Part shown: positions 35,801-46,599 of the stretch, piece by piece
Numbering within the stretch: the first letter of the stretch is position 1
How the letters are laid out: every line of letters starts with the position of its first letter
NCBI GenBank assembly: GCA_036345935.2
Contig: JADWOT020000004.1
Span: forward strand, 8,638,734 to 8,702,733
Direction of reading: 5' to 3'
DNA: 64,000 nt
From: Taenia hydatigena
Taxonomy: Eukaryota; Platyhelminthes; Cestoda; Cyclophyllidea; Taeniidae
Program-made: the position numbers and the translations under genes
Notes under the pieces: generated by a model
What the model was told of the DNA's origin: nothing
Databases searched by the model: none
What the model saw: only the letters and a program-made list of their open reading frames with translations

Positions 35801-36165
35801 AACTGCGGTCTACGGGGCTTAGAGAAAACCAAATGGTTCAAGCGATTCAAGAGTGCGTTGATGTTGCTTCGCAGTGCTTCAGAATGGAGAGGTTGTGCCT
35901 CGCAATGCGAGGACGGCAAAGACCTTGAGAACATCATAATACCACGCCGATGGGTCGCGATGGCAACGGAAATGTAGTTAGTAAAAGGGAGATAAGTCCC
36001 AAGAATAGGGATGCTAGAACATAACAATAAATTATTTGTTGTGGAATAAAACTGGAAAGCAGTTGGGCAATTTTAATGTGGGCAATAAATGTGAGGTGCT
36101 GTAGAGTAATGAGAATGCCGTAGATACAAAGTGGAGGACTAAGGATAGTAGAACCATGTCCAGAG
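32885..36165. repeat. Right arm of large inverted duplication (partner 21655-25095)
   Basis: This is the reverse complement of 21655-25095. The spacer between the arms is about 7.8 kb and includes the gap. Transcription through both arms could form a long stem. The arm carries the least broken copy of the cysteine-rich ORF. Confidence 0.85.
33408..33911 (+). CDS. Cysteine-rich ORF within repeat (copy 3, longest)
   Basis: The longest version of the frame runs 167 codons and closes at TGA. It shows GVAICTEVNCKRMYSC, a middle ETKPVCIDY, the SPNSTLTCFDSVAWC motif and a hydrophobic AAVGFFGMLIDLMRLWGW. Ten cysteines fall within the first 90 residues, and N-S-T is a potential N-glycosylation site, so an extracellular domain next to a membrane segment is conceivable. 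There is no ATG at the left end (the first ATG is internal, in KRMYSC), so it would have to be an internal exon. Homologous frames lie at 2819-3157 and 24163-24637. The family is not recognised. Confidence 0.35.
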   Translation: MCGVAICTEVNCKRMYSCPLAIGSETKPVCIDYAGGARLPMALECRCSTTVMERVDEMSPNSTLTCFDSVAWCNIRPSMFCNALFNWAAVGFFGMLIDLMRLWGWRMMMGLFLTTSQTHQAANNTYLRRRWQWQGGIWIPSPTAVGSQLFSRFKLPKVTFPSVEEAS

Positions 36166-36189
36166 ATCGCATTTTCCTACCCCAGCCCG

Positions 36190-36490
36190 AGATATGTGGT
36201 CCTTGTGGATTGGTAGAGCTTGCGCAATGGCAAACGCTATTGTGGCACACAACTTGGCAGTTGCCACCAGCGAAGCAGTCATTAGCTTGACACTGCGTCA
36301 AGTTACAAAATTCCTCGTGCTTTCCATTTTCGCATCCACTGCAGTAGCCGCAGTCTCCACTGCAACAACCCTGCCTATCGCGAGTCTCACTGCTCCACAC
36401 CTGCACATCATTGTGCGGAGGGGTAGAGTTGTGCAAACCATGGCAAAATGAATCGCAAAAGTTGTAGTTGCAAATGCCGCCTCGACAGCT
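36190..36490 (-). CDS. Very cysteine-rich open frame, just outside the right arm
   Basis: The minus frame after a TAG near 36500 reads GGICNYNFCDSFCHG, then CCSGDCGYCSGCENGK and EFCNLTQCQANDCFAG, then CQVVCHNSVCHCASS. About 17 cysteines fall in fewer than 100 residues. The density and regular spacing suggest a disulphide-rich or metal-binding domain. No exact family pattern fits. An alanine-rich frame overlaps it. There is no ATG at its start and no second copy to test constraint, so chance composition is possible. Confidence 0.25.
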
Positions 36491-36500
36491 TTAGCCAGTA

Positions 36501-37700
36501 CTTGCACCGGAGTAGCGCATGGGTAAGTGACACCGCGGAAATGTGATCTGTTTCGATTAACCACATCTACCAACCAAGGGGCAGTTGAAGACAATGACAA
36601 GAGTGCTCAGCGAACTCATTGTTGATAAGCAATGCTTTTTTGGTTTTAGCACGCTCGTTTTTTAGGCCCTCATAGAGATAGGTGTAAGCTCTTATGCAGA
36701 AGACTCATTGGTCGACCTGGTTACGCCTCATTGACCTCGACTTATCTGTGTTAACTACGAAACCCTCATGTTTAACTGTGTTGCCATCATGACATGTGGC
36801 TTTGGAAGGTGTTACTTCCTCGTGTACCACATTATTCGTGGCCTAACATATGCATTGGATCCGCTAGCATGCAACATGTGCCGTGAGAGTCTCTTGGTTG
36901 CCTTTTTTTGCAACTCACTAACGTCCCTTTCTTCTGGATCAACGATTCTAGCCAGCATTTGACTCACCTGAGGAAAGCACACAGGTTGAGATTGTCTTTT
37001 GCTTGCACGGATTTAATGAATGGCATTTTACCAAAGTCGTCTACAGGCAAAAGAAGCTGATATAACTAAGGTGGTTATTCCATTTGGAATACCAACATGC
37101 TATGTCCGATGGGGAACACATTCGGATAAATAATGGGCAGTCTTTGTCAGAGTGGAAATTCTTCGACTAGTTGCCTTGCGCACAGAAGCATGAGACAGTC
37201 GTGTAGTTCGTCGCTGTGGCTACTTCTCATTAAGTTGTTACTTTTGTCACTATCATCTCTGTTTGTTAGCATGTCACGAAGGCACTGAACTGTCTGCACT
37301 GTTTTAAATGTCCGCATTAGGCAAAAGGCGGTGGATTTGTTCTAATTTCGTGCCAGACGAGAACACTGGGACCTCTTCCACAGGACTACGTCACACAGAA
37401 GGAGGCGATAGGGTAGTAAAAGAAGAGGAGTCTGGACAGTGAAATCGAATATGTGTTTAGAAGTGACTGGAGATGTTCACTTGGTGCTACCATGAAGTCG
37501 CGAGATGTCGAATCGGCCTCTTCAGCTTTCTTCAATCGGTGAAAATTTGTCTCCACGGAGTATCCGAATCGGCCCATAACTTCGATATCCAAGTTTTATT
37601 GAAGCGTGCAAATGCTCAAGGACGAGTCGCACTCCTATCGCACTATTAAGGACCTTTACAAAGGAAACACAGTCTGAAGTCTGAGATCTAAGCCTAGGAT
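36501..37700. other. No gene established; possible upstream remnant of the integrase
   Basis: Short frames only. Around 37100-37140 the plus frame reads GTHSDK, reminiscent of the HSDQG region of retroviral-type integrases, but stops and distance make this weak. The frame ahead of the integrase piece has no TGA from about 37560 but contains TAA and TAG. Confidence 0.3.
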
Positions 37701-38222
37701 ATGCCTAACTCTGCACATAGGACTACGATTGACACATCTGCTGGTGTTTCATTGTTCAATATGCTTGCAGGTGGCAAAATGAGAGTGCCTTACGATGTCT
37801 TTCTACCAACTATGGAGGTAGCGACCGATAATGATCCTGAGTGTGTGCTGCCTCTGAAAGAAGGCATAAGAAAACCTTTCCACATCGCACAGAGACACCT
37901 ACGGATATCTTACACTGGACAAAAGAAATAAGAACACAGGCAAAGTGTGAGAGCTTGCATACATATGCAGGTCAATTGCCCCACCCAGAACTCACGGCAA
38001 CTTCTGTCAACCTTGGAGCAACGTTGCGTTCCGCGTAGTGTTGGTATTCTCATAGACACACTGCCTCATCTGCAGCGTAGAACTCCATGCCTAGTAATGA
38101 CCGTCCACCTTGATATGATACGACCCTATAAAGGTGCTCTGCCGGTCGGACACAAGTATGAGGAGTGCGCACAAATTGGCGAAAGAAAATCAGCCGACGG
38201 GGTAATTGCATGCAATCTGTAA
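37701..38222 (+). pseudogene. Ty3/Gypsy integrase C-terminal remnant
   Basis: NSAHRTTIDTSAGVSLFNML and then GGKMRVPYDVFLP parallel the (A)YNS.VH.TTG.SPF.ML.GRE.R.P.D motif after the catalytic core of Ty3/Gypsy integrases. In the same frame, HIAQRHLRISYTGQKK corresponds to the following A...L......QK helix. After a TAA at 37929 the frame continues to TVHLDMIRPYKGALP, the VVH.DRL.PY motif that closes the integrase C-terminal domain. Reverse transcriptase, RNase H, gag and LTRs are not visible, so it is a dead fragment of the pol gene. Confidence 0.7.
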
Positions 38223-39184
38223 GGATGGCATCGGGGTCAGTGCTCGAAAGGAGGAGGAAAAGGAGGAGGCTAGGAGAAAATGCCTTTCTTGAAACGTATC
38301 TATTTGGCGAGAAGTGGAAAAATAACTCGAGCTGTGGGTTCGAAAACGTTGGTACCCCGACGTTAGGAGATGCCACCCTCCTAGTCCTCATTGGGACTAG
38401 TAGCATGTTCCCCAACTCCACCATCACAATTGCTCCCTCACTCCTTCCTAGTAAATGGGGTAGACCATTTGTTAACCATTTCTAACTGTCTGTCATTTGG
38501 AAAGGTACGCTGATAGGAACTTGTTTTGGATGACACGAATAAACTCCGACCTGAAGGCGCTTTTCAACTATTTAGTCAGCTGGCTGGAAAAGAGCTGCTT
38601 CCCACAACACCCAATCTTCAGTGTTCTTTTGCCTGGGGAGGTCGACAACGGGGAACTCAATGTCTGAGTGCAAAAGCAGCGTTACACTTGTCACCTCTGA
38701 CCACATACGCGCTATCCTCTCCACCTGTCGACAACTGTCCGTCCGCACGGCCGATTGCCCACCCACTTACTCAGGCAATTAATCGTCCGTCCTCCTGCCT
38801 AATAATGTTTCTCCCTACGACCGCTGTGAATGCTGGTATGCCGATCCGACGCACAAGGGGCGATGACTTGAGCGCATCAAAGGTATCCACTGATGCGACT
38901 TGGAGAAAGAGGGAGGGAGGAGGCAGATGGAGAGAATAATGGAACGCCGGGAGCAAGCTCACAAGTTCCCATCTCCATCTCAATTAATCGCACATCTGCA
39001 GCACACACGGCCAAGCACCAGTTTGCCTCCCCACACGGCCTTGTTGCCCTCATCAGTGGGATGAGCAAAGATGGAGGCAATGTACGGCGTGATATTGAAA
39101 GTGGCTGTTAAGGCGTTCACGCATCCGCCACAATCTCCCTCTCTCTCCCCATCCACCCACCGGTTACAACGTCCCCCTTAGTGG
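38223..39184. other. No gene recognised
   Basis: Frames of 137 codons (38526-38939 +) and 125 codons (38050-38427 -) exist without splice context or partner copies. If an LTR followed the integrase remnant it should be here, but I see no direct-repeat partner. Confidence 0.4.
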
Positions 39185-39345
39185 GAAGTATGGTCCTCAA
39201 GTTTAAGGCATAGACTATGTGTATGCAGTGACGGTCTTGCGCTTCACGTACTCAGTGTGCGTGACAGAGCCGCGAATGATGGTTCGTGGGAAGACCTTGA
39301 GCACACTGCGAATCTCACCCCAAACGGGCTCGTCTGTTCCAGCAC
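39185..39345 (-). pseudogene. Histone H4 C-terminal fragment, frameshifted
   Basis: The minus strand gives GEIRSVLKVFPRTIIRGSVT, then HTEYVKRKTVTA, clearly the H4 segment normally reading [38 protein letters not shown] and KRKTVTA are intact. A small indel follows, and TCTATGCCTTAAA in the next frame corresponds to the VYALK end of H4. The N-terminal half is not recognisable. With the piece at 20990-21121, this is the second H4 relic in the window, on the opposite strand and with independent lesions. Confidence 0.7.
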
Positions 39346-40574
39346 CAATCGGCAACATGAAAAAAGGGCCGAAATGCATTTGAAGGTTACTTTTGGCAAA
39401 AAATAAAGCTGATAGATTACTCCTGTCAATGTTCACAGCCACAAAGCTCAGAACCTGAATGTTCTGAGCGCACATCCAAAAAGAAGTAAAAGCAAGTTGG
39501 TTGCGTTACTATAGGCAGTCAACAATGTTGTTCTTATAGGGAACACAAGACACAAACCCCACAAAGGCGGCAACACTTAGCCGATAAATAAAAAATGCAA
39601 ATGAGGAAGGAGAACAGAATGAAAAGAAGTCCATAAACTTGCCTACTCTTTAACGCTTTAACTGCCATGATCTGCGCCGAGCACGGGCCAAGTGTGAACT
39701 TCTAATATGCAGAGAACAGCCGAAGATGGGGAGTTATGCTGAGGTCAAGGGAACAGAAAAAAACAAAGATGAAGAAAGGGAGAGAGAGAGAGAGACTTGA
39801 ACTGCTTCTCCGGGAATGTGCAGTCTCTCCCAAGATCATTTCACCTTGACAAAATTTGACGCAGAGAGTGGGAGCAGAGGACCACCTCATCGGTCTCGAG
39901 CTTCGATTCGGTCACCTTAAGAAGAGTCGAGCACTTGAATCCAAAGAATTGACGCTTTCCTCAGCGCTGCTTAATCTTCCTGGTGCGTAAATTTTTTTGT
40001 CAGACGAGAGGGCAGTCCCTAAAGACTGTACAAAGCAAGTGAACGCTTAATCAACGCCAACCAGCCAGACGGAGTTTCGCAGTTTCACTTGCTTGGCGAA
40101 ATACTGCAGGCGCTTTGTTAATGGCTAAGATCGCTGGCTCCTGCATAAAGTGATCAGAAAGCTGACAAATAAGAAATTCAAGTAAGAGACTGAGCATCAC
40201 AAAGCGCCAGAGAACTAGAATAAAAATTGAGCACGGATCCAAGCCTTACCAAACTTGCGTGCCCAGCGCTACTAGCCTTTGCACTGGACGCCATCGTCTA
40301 CGCCAGTATCAGACTCGGCAACAAATGAGACAGAAAAGTGCAAGGGACCGTGAACTGTTCGCCACCCCACAATGGTTAGACAATTCCAACACTACCAGAT
40401 AGCGAGACAGCTCGTCGTTAGGGCAGATTTTTAAGCGCTGACTTGCTTAGAAACAGTGGAGGAGATGGAATGTTCAGTTGTAAAATGGTACGAGGAACTG
40501 TAGCAATATGTCTTTGCAGTTCAGCACAGAAAAGGGGATTTTATAGGGCAATGCGAACGTATTCAGAATGATAT
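39346..40574. other. No gene recognised
   Basis: Short frames only; there is a GA-rich run at about 39775-39795. Nothing supportable was seen. Confidence 0.45.
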
Positions 40575-40970
40575 CACTTCGTCAGTCTCCCTCAAGAGCT
40601 CCTCATAACAAACGCAGCACGCGACTCTCACACCAGTTCTCCTTTGCAACACTGAAAAACGTGAAAGGCACCTGAAAGGAGGAGAGACGCGTTGGTGCCG
40701 CGATAACTTGGGCAAACGCCCTACTACCAGGTGGTGCTTACATACAGGATGCTCCCATTTAGTCACAGTCTCTCTCGAGAGCTCCCCATAACATACGCAG
40801 CATGCGACTCAGCAGATCTCCAATTACCAATGAAAAATCGTAAAAGGCATTTAAAAGGGGGAGAGACGCCTTGGTGCCGCGACAACACAGGCAAACGTTC
40901 CACCACCAAGAGGTGCTCACATACCGAATGCTTGCACTTTTTTACAGTCTGACTCGAGATCTTCTCATTT
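40575..40970. repeat. Tandem repeat, about 183-bp period, just over two units
   Basis: The motif CAGTCTCNCTCNAGAGCTCC begins units near 40582 and 40767, and a third start (CAGTCTGACTCGAGATC) is at 40947. Within a unit, GGAGAGACGC(G/C)TTGGTGCCGCGA and the GGTGCT(T/C)ACATAC segment are well conserved. On the minus strand both units give an open frame with VCEHLLVVERLPVLSRHQ-like sequence. Part of a unit recurs inverted at 53990-54080. Confidence 0.7.
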
Positions 40971-42330
40971 GAACCACGGTTAGCCACAAGCTGAGGAGTT
41001 CTCATTCAATTTTGATCTACTTATAAATGCATAAAAAGAAGCTCAACTTTAGTAGCAAGTTCTCACGGCTTTCTTTTCTTGTCATTCCTTTAGCGAATAT
41101 TACTCGGAAGTTAGACGGAAATCTTAATTAGTCGAACCCGTCACACATTTGACAACGAAGAAGCACATTTCGCGTACTGTGGACAAACACCATTCAGTTT
41201 GTAGTCATCACAACGCAAAACCACAACAAACGCCACTCAAAGCGCTCACTCAAGAACTGGGAAGTACATGCAATGTGAGTCACTTTATTGGGTGGTCTAA
41301 GCACAGGTTCGTCGCAGACTACAACCGGCCGTATTCAACCATCAGTCAGCAGTCCTAGTATTTTACAATCTTAGCAAATAAGGACAGTCTTCGTAAAGGA
41401 GCATATAATGCAGGCGGTAGTCTTGCAAGCATTATATTTAAATCTGGCACACATAGCATTAGCAAAGAAGATTTGAATTTTACAAATAAATGATAGTCGA
41501 CTAATAAGAGTCTTCATAATTTTCGGCTAGCTTAAATAATAGGAAAAAAGACAACTACCTAAGCTGAATTTCAGTGACTATTGATTAGCCAAATAAATGT
41601 TCAGTTTACTTCCGTCAGCGTTTATAATAGGAAAGGGAAGAGAACTTGCAGTTCGAACAAAGTCGACGTCGTGAAATCCCTTCTCCATCTTTTCCGCAAG
41701 ATAACAACGAGCAAATAAACCGCTGCTGCTGCATATTTCGCCATCTCATGAGATCACTCGTCTCCACCATCTACAGTATCTGCACGCTCCATATCACACC
41801 GACGAACTGCCACGTCACCAAAATTCATAGCCTCAGCGGAAGGCACAAAGGCAACAGCGATGGCACCACAACCATCAGCACCACAACCATCAGCATTGGT
41901 GTCCTCGGTTTCAGAAGCGACAACAGTAATCAGCAAGTCGGTGGCACCATCTGCCTGCCACTCATCAACGCTGTCATGGATGTACGCTACCACCTAATAC
42001 AAAAGGAGTACAAAGAAGTACATTTGGCGGGCAAGGGCTATCAGTGGAATGAGGAATTTGGCAAATGAGACGCACAATGGGAAAAACGAGGTCAATGATG
42101 TGGTGCTTCTCTTCTGCGCCTCCACACAGGAGACGTCACCCGCGTCAGCGCCAAGTGCTCCACTGCAGCAGCAGAAGGTGATTGGCATGTAGAGGAGACC
42201 GTTGGCGGCTATTCCAAGTTGACGGTCTTGGTGATAATATTGCAGTAGAAAAGCTCAAAGATGTTAAGACGTGTCGCTTCAATCGTCATGTGTCGGCCAC
42301 CACCTTTGTCGCATCGCACTCCTTGTTGCT
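40885..42330. repeat. Inverted segmental duplication, partner 52685-54080
   Basis: The sequence is nearly identical to the reverse complement of 52685-54080. A 21-base in-frame stretch (ACCACAACCATCAGC repeat) near 41870 is the main length difference. It overlaps the end of the 183-bp tandem repeat and the start of the older duplication. Confidence 0.9.
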
Positions 42331-44930
42331 GATTAACGAGGTATAAAGGCGGTTAGTGAAAATGACAGCGGGTTAGGTGGAAAAACTCACAATCAGGCAT
42401 TGAAGAGTAACCGTTACCTCAAAAATGAATAATTATAATGTCAAAGCGCTGCAATGAAACCGGTGTTTGTACATAAAGTCCATTACACAAACGCCTTGTT
42501 AAACTCATGACAAAGATTAGCCCAACATTTCTGCGTAACGCCCCCACTATATGCGGATCAGATGCAAGTTTTTCACTTCATTCCTTTGAGACAGAGCCTG
42601 TGAGAGAATTGACGTCAAAAACACTTCTGATCGGCCACGTTAGTACATCCACCACCGATTCGCCTCTGTGAATTTACAAGGACAAGTTCTACCTCCCCAC
42701 TGAGATACCACGATGACTGGGATGGATCTGGACTACCATCACACACGAACGTAATGTTTTCTCACGTGCAATTCTTGCGTCTTGTAGCCATCTTCGCTGC
42801 AGAGTACCAACTTGGGCCGCACTACACAGACAATCGGTTGTGCCAACTCAACCTAACAACTGAATTGTGATGAGTACTAGTGCCTTGTTAATAATTAATG
42901 ATTAGAAATCACTGAATGTCAATGACAACGCTACTAAAATCCAATGAAGATGCATGCAAGGGAATGAAAAAATTACAACAGAGACCACTGTGATGGCGCT
43001 CCACAGACGAAAAATAGGCCACGAAGTTGTAAAAAGGACACCACGGCCCTGCGTGTTCATCGGCTACCTCGTGTCTAATGCAAGCAACATCTAGCTAAAG
43101 AGGCCACCAAATGACCGATTCATATAGTACGTTACAGAAAACGGATGAACCCTCAAAACGTTACTTCACCCATCCTCTTTTCAAAGGATTCACAGCAGCT
43201 TAGATACTCCACTGTTTTTTTCATCAAAAGCTCGTTTGCATAAAATAAATGCAATTATCCACCAAGAACGCTCCTACGTGTTTCACTTCTCCAACCTCAC
43301 CCAATATGCTTGTGGCACTTCACTCCAGCCAATTATAACAAACAAATAAGGAAAACGCGTTAAACAGACGACAATAGGCCACTCTGCATTAATCAGCGCA
43401 TCAAATACATGCAACGTTGGTAAGAAGATAGTGAACACTTACTGTACCTCCTACAAGGCGACAGAATCACCAAGACCTCAGCTGCACTCACGGCCGAGAA
43501 AAGAGGCGAGGAAACAATCCATCTCGTGACACCTGCAGTCCCACCAAGGACGCAACACCGCGAGCCTTCGCCTTCACTGCATTTCTCCGCCTCATCCAAG
43601 GAGTGCTAAATTAACCACACATTACCAAATTGGGCAGCATGCTTTATGATGAAAGAGTGCCAAGTCTTTTGACGCACCAACGACTGCACAGCGAAGGAGG
43701 GGCATTGATCATATCCTTTACAACTGGAAAATGGCGTGTAGTAGCATTTTTTGGCAGCGAATAAATCAAATCCATATGCTGAAATCATTCCAGCCCACCA
43801 CCTGCTGCTAAATGCATGTAGTTTACTTAGAAAGTTATCAAATTCCCGCATAAAAAGGCCTAAATAATATCACGAACTACAAATAAACCATCGATTTACG
43901 ATTCTAGCATTTTCGAGTCCAAGCTATTTTGCATCTCCTCTCACGTCTACGCTCAGACGATTTTTAGTGTTATGCCATCTCTCAGTGGAACGATGGATGC
44001 GTTACACCCAAAACGTCTTGCCACCTTCCCAACAATCATAATTCTTTATCCATTCACGGTGGTCAGCATGCAACTTTTCATTTGCACTTGTCCTTGCAGT
44101 CAGCAACCTCTTTATCGACTAGAGCAAAGGAAAGGAAGCCATGTAAAGGCCACATTACAAGTGGACTCCCACAATGAACTACTGGAATGGCTGCAACCAA
44201 CAATTTCAGCTCAGCTGTGCTAGAGACGAAAACCTGGGGTAGAGATTTGTACCACACAATCACTGCATTATCCGCTTACAGTTTCCTCGAATCAATTTTG
44301 TTGTTTCTTCAATGAATGCCACATAACCAAGACGGTTACCTCTAATTCGTCTCAGTTAGTGCGAATGCTCTCAAGCGGCAAGTCCATCGATTTAACACGC
44401 GATTCATTGCCCACAAATGAAGTAGTGGCAACCAATAATAGTAATTTCAGACTCCTCACCTTTCATCATGACTTGCAAAGGACTTGCAACAGCCAAAATC
44501 AGCAGACATCACCCTAATGTAAAGTGAGCTTAGGCATTTAATTAAGCGAGTTAATAGAATCTGAGCGCTTCATTACAAGCATCACACGAACCACGATTTC
44601 AGCAAGCCTCGAAATTCGCTAGCCACACTTTCATGCCAATAATAAAGGGTTACATATGCATACGCATAAAATAAGTCAAAAATTTCACGTATGAATACTC
44701 ACATACCTGGACTCGCTAGCGCGAGCCACGAACCATGCACAGCGACGAACACACCCACGTCATCTCTTCATACATGCCGCTAGATACATAAGAAGGGTAT
44801 TAGGCACGATAAAAACAAATAGTCGTTGCAGGAATTCTAATCAACCTTAGTTATCACAGTTAAAACATAACTACTCTTTTTTAACCAATAAGACTAAGCG
44901 AATGCAGTTTTGCAAGGCATTTGTAGGACA
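41140..44930. repeat. Ancient direct duplication, right copy (partner 28000-30960)
   Basis: This is colinear with 28000-30960 as described there. It has extra sequence near 42330-42980 and 43720-44390 that lacks a clear partner. Minus-strand frames such as 43599-43393 (RCCVLGGTAGVTRW...) align with KGCFFGGTTGVNYS in the left copy, where TGA and TAG codons interrupt it. Confidence 0.6.
41754..42188 (-). pseudogene. ORF pair interrupted by TAG, copy A
   Basis: On the minus strand MPITFCCCSGALGADAGDVS... runs 64 codons to a TAG at 41994. The same frame then continues VVAYIHDSVDEWQADGATDL...DMERADTVDGGDE to a stop at 41754. A hydrophobic stretch (AKFLIPLIALARQMYFFVLL) precedes the TAG. The copy at 52790-53209 has the same TAG, and the diverged homologue at 28442-29050 has a sense codon there. 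The family is unknown. Confidence 0.3.
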
Positions 44931-46094
44931 CTCCAAACACAAGGTCATAATTTTAATGACTTTCGCCCCACAAACAAGGTCTCGGTGAGTCGTTCTCTAG
45001 GTTGTTCTTTGTTTATCACATTCCACATTTCTTAGTGATATAATAGTGTAATGCTTACGTTTCCTTAGACGTACGTCGTAAGCAAAATACACGAACACAA
45101 ATTAAACCTCTTTGTTTAGACACAAGCAATTCTACAACACACTGATAATGCGCTATCGACCAGCCGTTTCGTCTAGGACGATTAAGGCGTCTCAGAATAA
45201 TGGACCTTATCGTATTAGGCATAAGCGGATGATCTGTGTGGAAGGTTCCCTCTCTTCCCTTTTTCCACCCTTACCATTAGAAGGCTAAGCACGCTTTGGC
45301 ATCTCTACTAATAGTAAGAGAGAGAGTAGAGAAAGATACTGTAGAAGAGTTCAAGACGAGGATGTGTCGCGCCCCAGAGAGGGACCACACTGCTTGGCGA
45401 TCAGGTTCCAATTGTTCCTTCGCCTCTGGCCTACAAAACACATTTGAAGAAGATAAGTACTACATCTGTGCACTGTTAGCATGAAGTACTGGTATGTTTT
45501 CTTAGGAAAATTGAGGACTCGGCTAGTTGTCCATAGCTAAACTACACACCATGCTACTACTGTTTGGCATAGCAATGGAAATATTCAGCACAAAAATTCG
45601 CACGTTTGTTGATTGTTGAGCTCTCAGTCTCGTCTATGGTCACTTGGACGACCACCGTACATTCGTCGGGTGGCCTAACCTCTAGGCCACGCTACAAGCA
45701 CAAATTATTTCTACGTGATGAATACAGTTGTTCTGCTCAAGTGGTATGCCTACTTTTATCCTCAGATAAGTCACAAAGTTCTGCAGTTACCTTTGCTAAA
45801 TTCGCGCATTATGTAATTGCGTGTAAATCGTACACTTCAACACCTAGATAAAGTTGAGGGCACAATCACATGCATTTGTTGTCACTAAACATTGATGACA
45901 TAACTCATTAGACTCTTTCGAGGACTGGAAGCTGCACGAAACACGTGTTAGAGAACACAAAGTACATAAGCAAAGGAGATGCATTTGTACAGAATGATGG
46001 ATGAAAAATTGTCTGCAGTTTGTTGATTCATCTGCAACTAGGGCAAGCTGTAGCCCCGAGAAGGGCCACAAGGGCATAAAATAGGAAAGTGGCA
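44931..46094. other. No gene recognised
   Basis: Open frames of 60-80 codons occur at 45296-45484, 45606-45851 and 45844-46077 without ATG starts in good context, splice sites or copies. Nothing supportable was seen. Confidence 0.45.
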
Positions 46095-46590
46095 GTAGGA
46101 GGATGCCAAATGACTGCCATCGCCCTCGTTCTCTCCCTCCCTACCTCCATTCCTCCCTCCCCCCTCTAACGGAAGCTATATCAACCTAGACGTCTGCGTC
46201 ACGCAGTCATTCTACGCTTCCGGCCTTCCCGACAATGCTGCGTTTCGGTTATCTCTACTTTCGCCACTTACCGACATTCATTCCTCACCATCTTCACGAA
46301 TCGGAGTGTTTACAATTGCCAGCAAGCATTGCAGTGCACACAAACACATGGTCGAGGTCGAGGGCAATGCAGCGCTAACAGTCTCTCGACAGTATTCCAT
46401 GGAGGCGTGGTGTCTCCAACCCACTGCCAATCAATCAACATACCCTGCATAGTCGGAGGGAAGGAAGGAAGGCGCCTCTACTGGTTTCAGCAGAAGCAAT
46501 AGTTTGGTAGTACCAATACTAGCAGCAATAATAATCATAACGGAAGTATTCGTATTACTACTAGGAACAACAGCCCCCTACCCACTGCAA
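46095..46590. repeat. Chimeric junction of two duplicated blocks
   Basis: Positions 46095-46297 match 12250-12440 and 62805-62985 in direct orientation. Positions 46298-46560 match 11455-11190 in inverted orientation. The join falls between CCATCTTCACGAA and TCGGAGTGTTTACAATTG, so two blocks that lie about 0.8 kb apart at the 11-12 kb locus are fused head-to-tail with one flipped. Confidence 0.8.
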
Positions 46591-46599
46591 ATCGTTTCG

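Noticed and set aside
37100..37140. GTHSDK as the integrase catalytic HSDQG motif
   Set aside because: A stop follows at once, and the distance of about 590 bases to the next recognised integrase motif is more than twice that expected.
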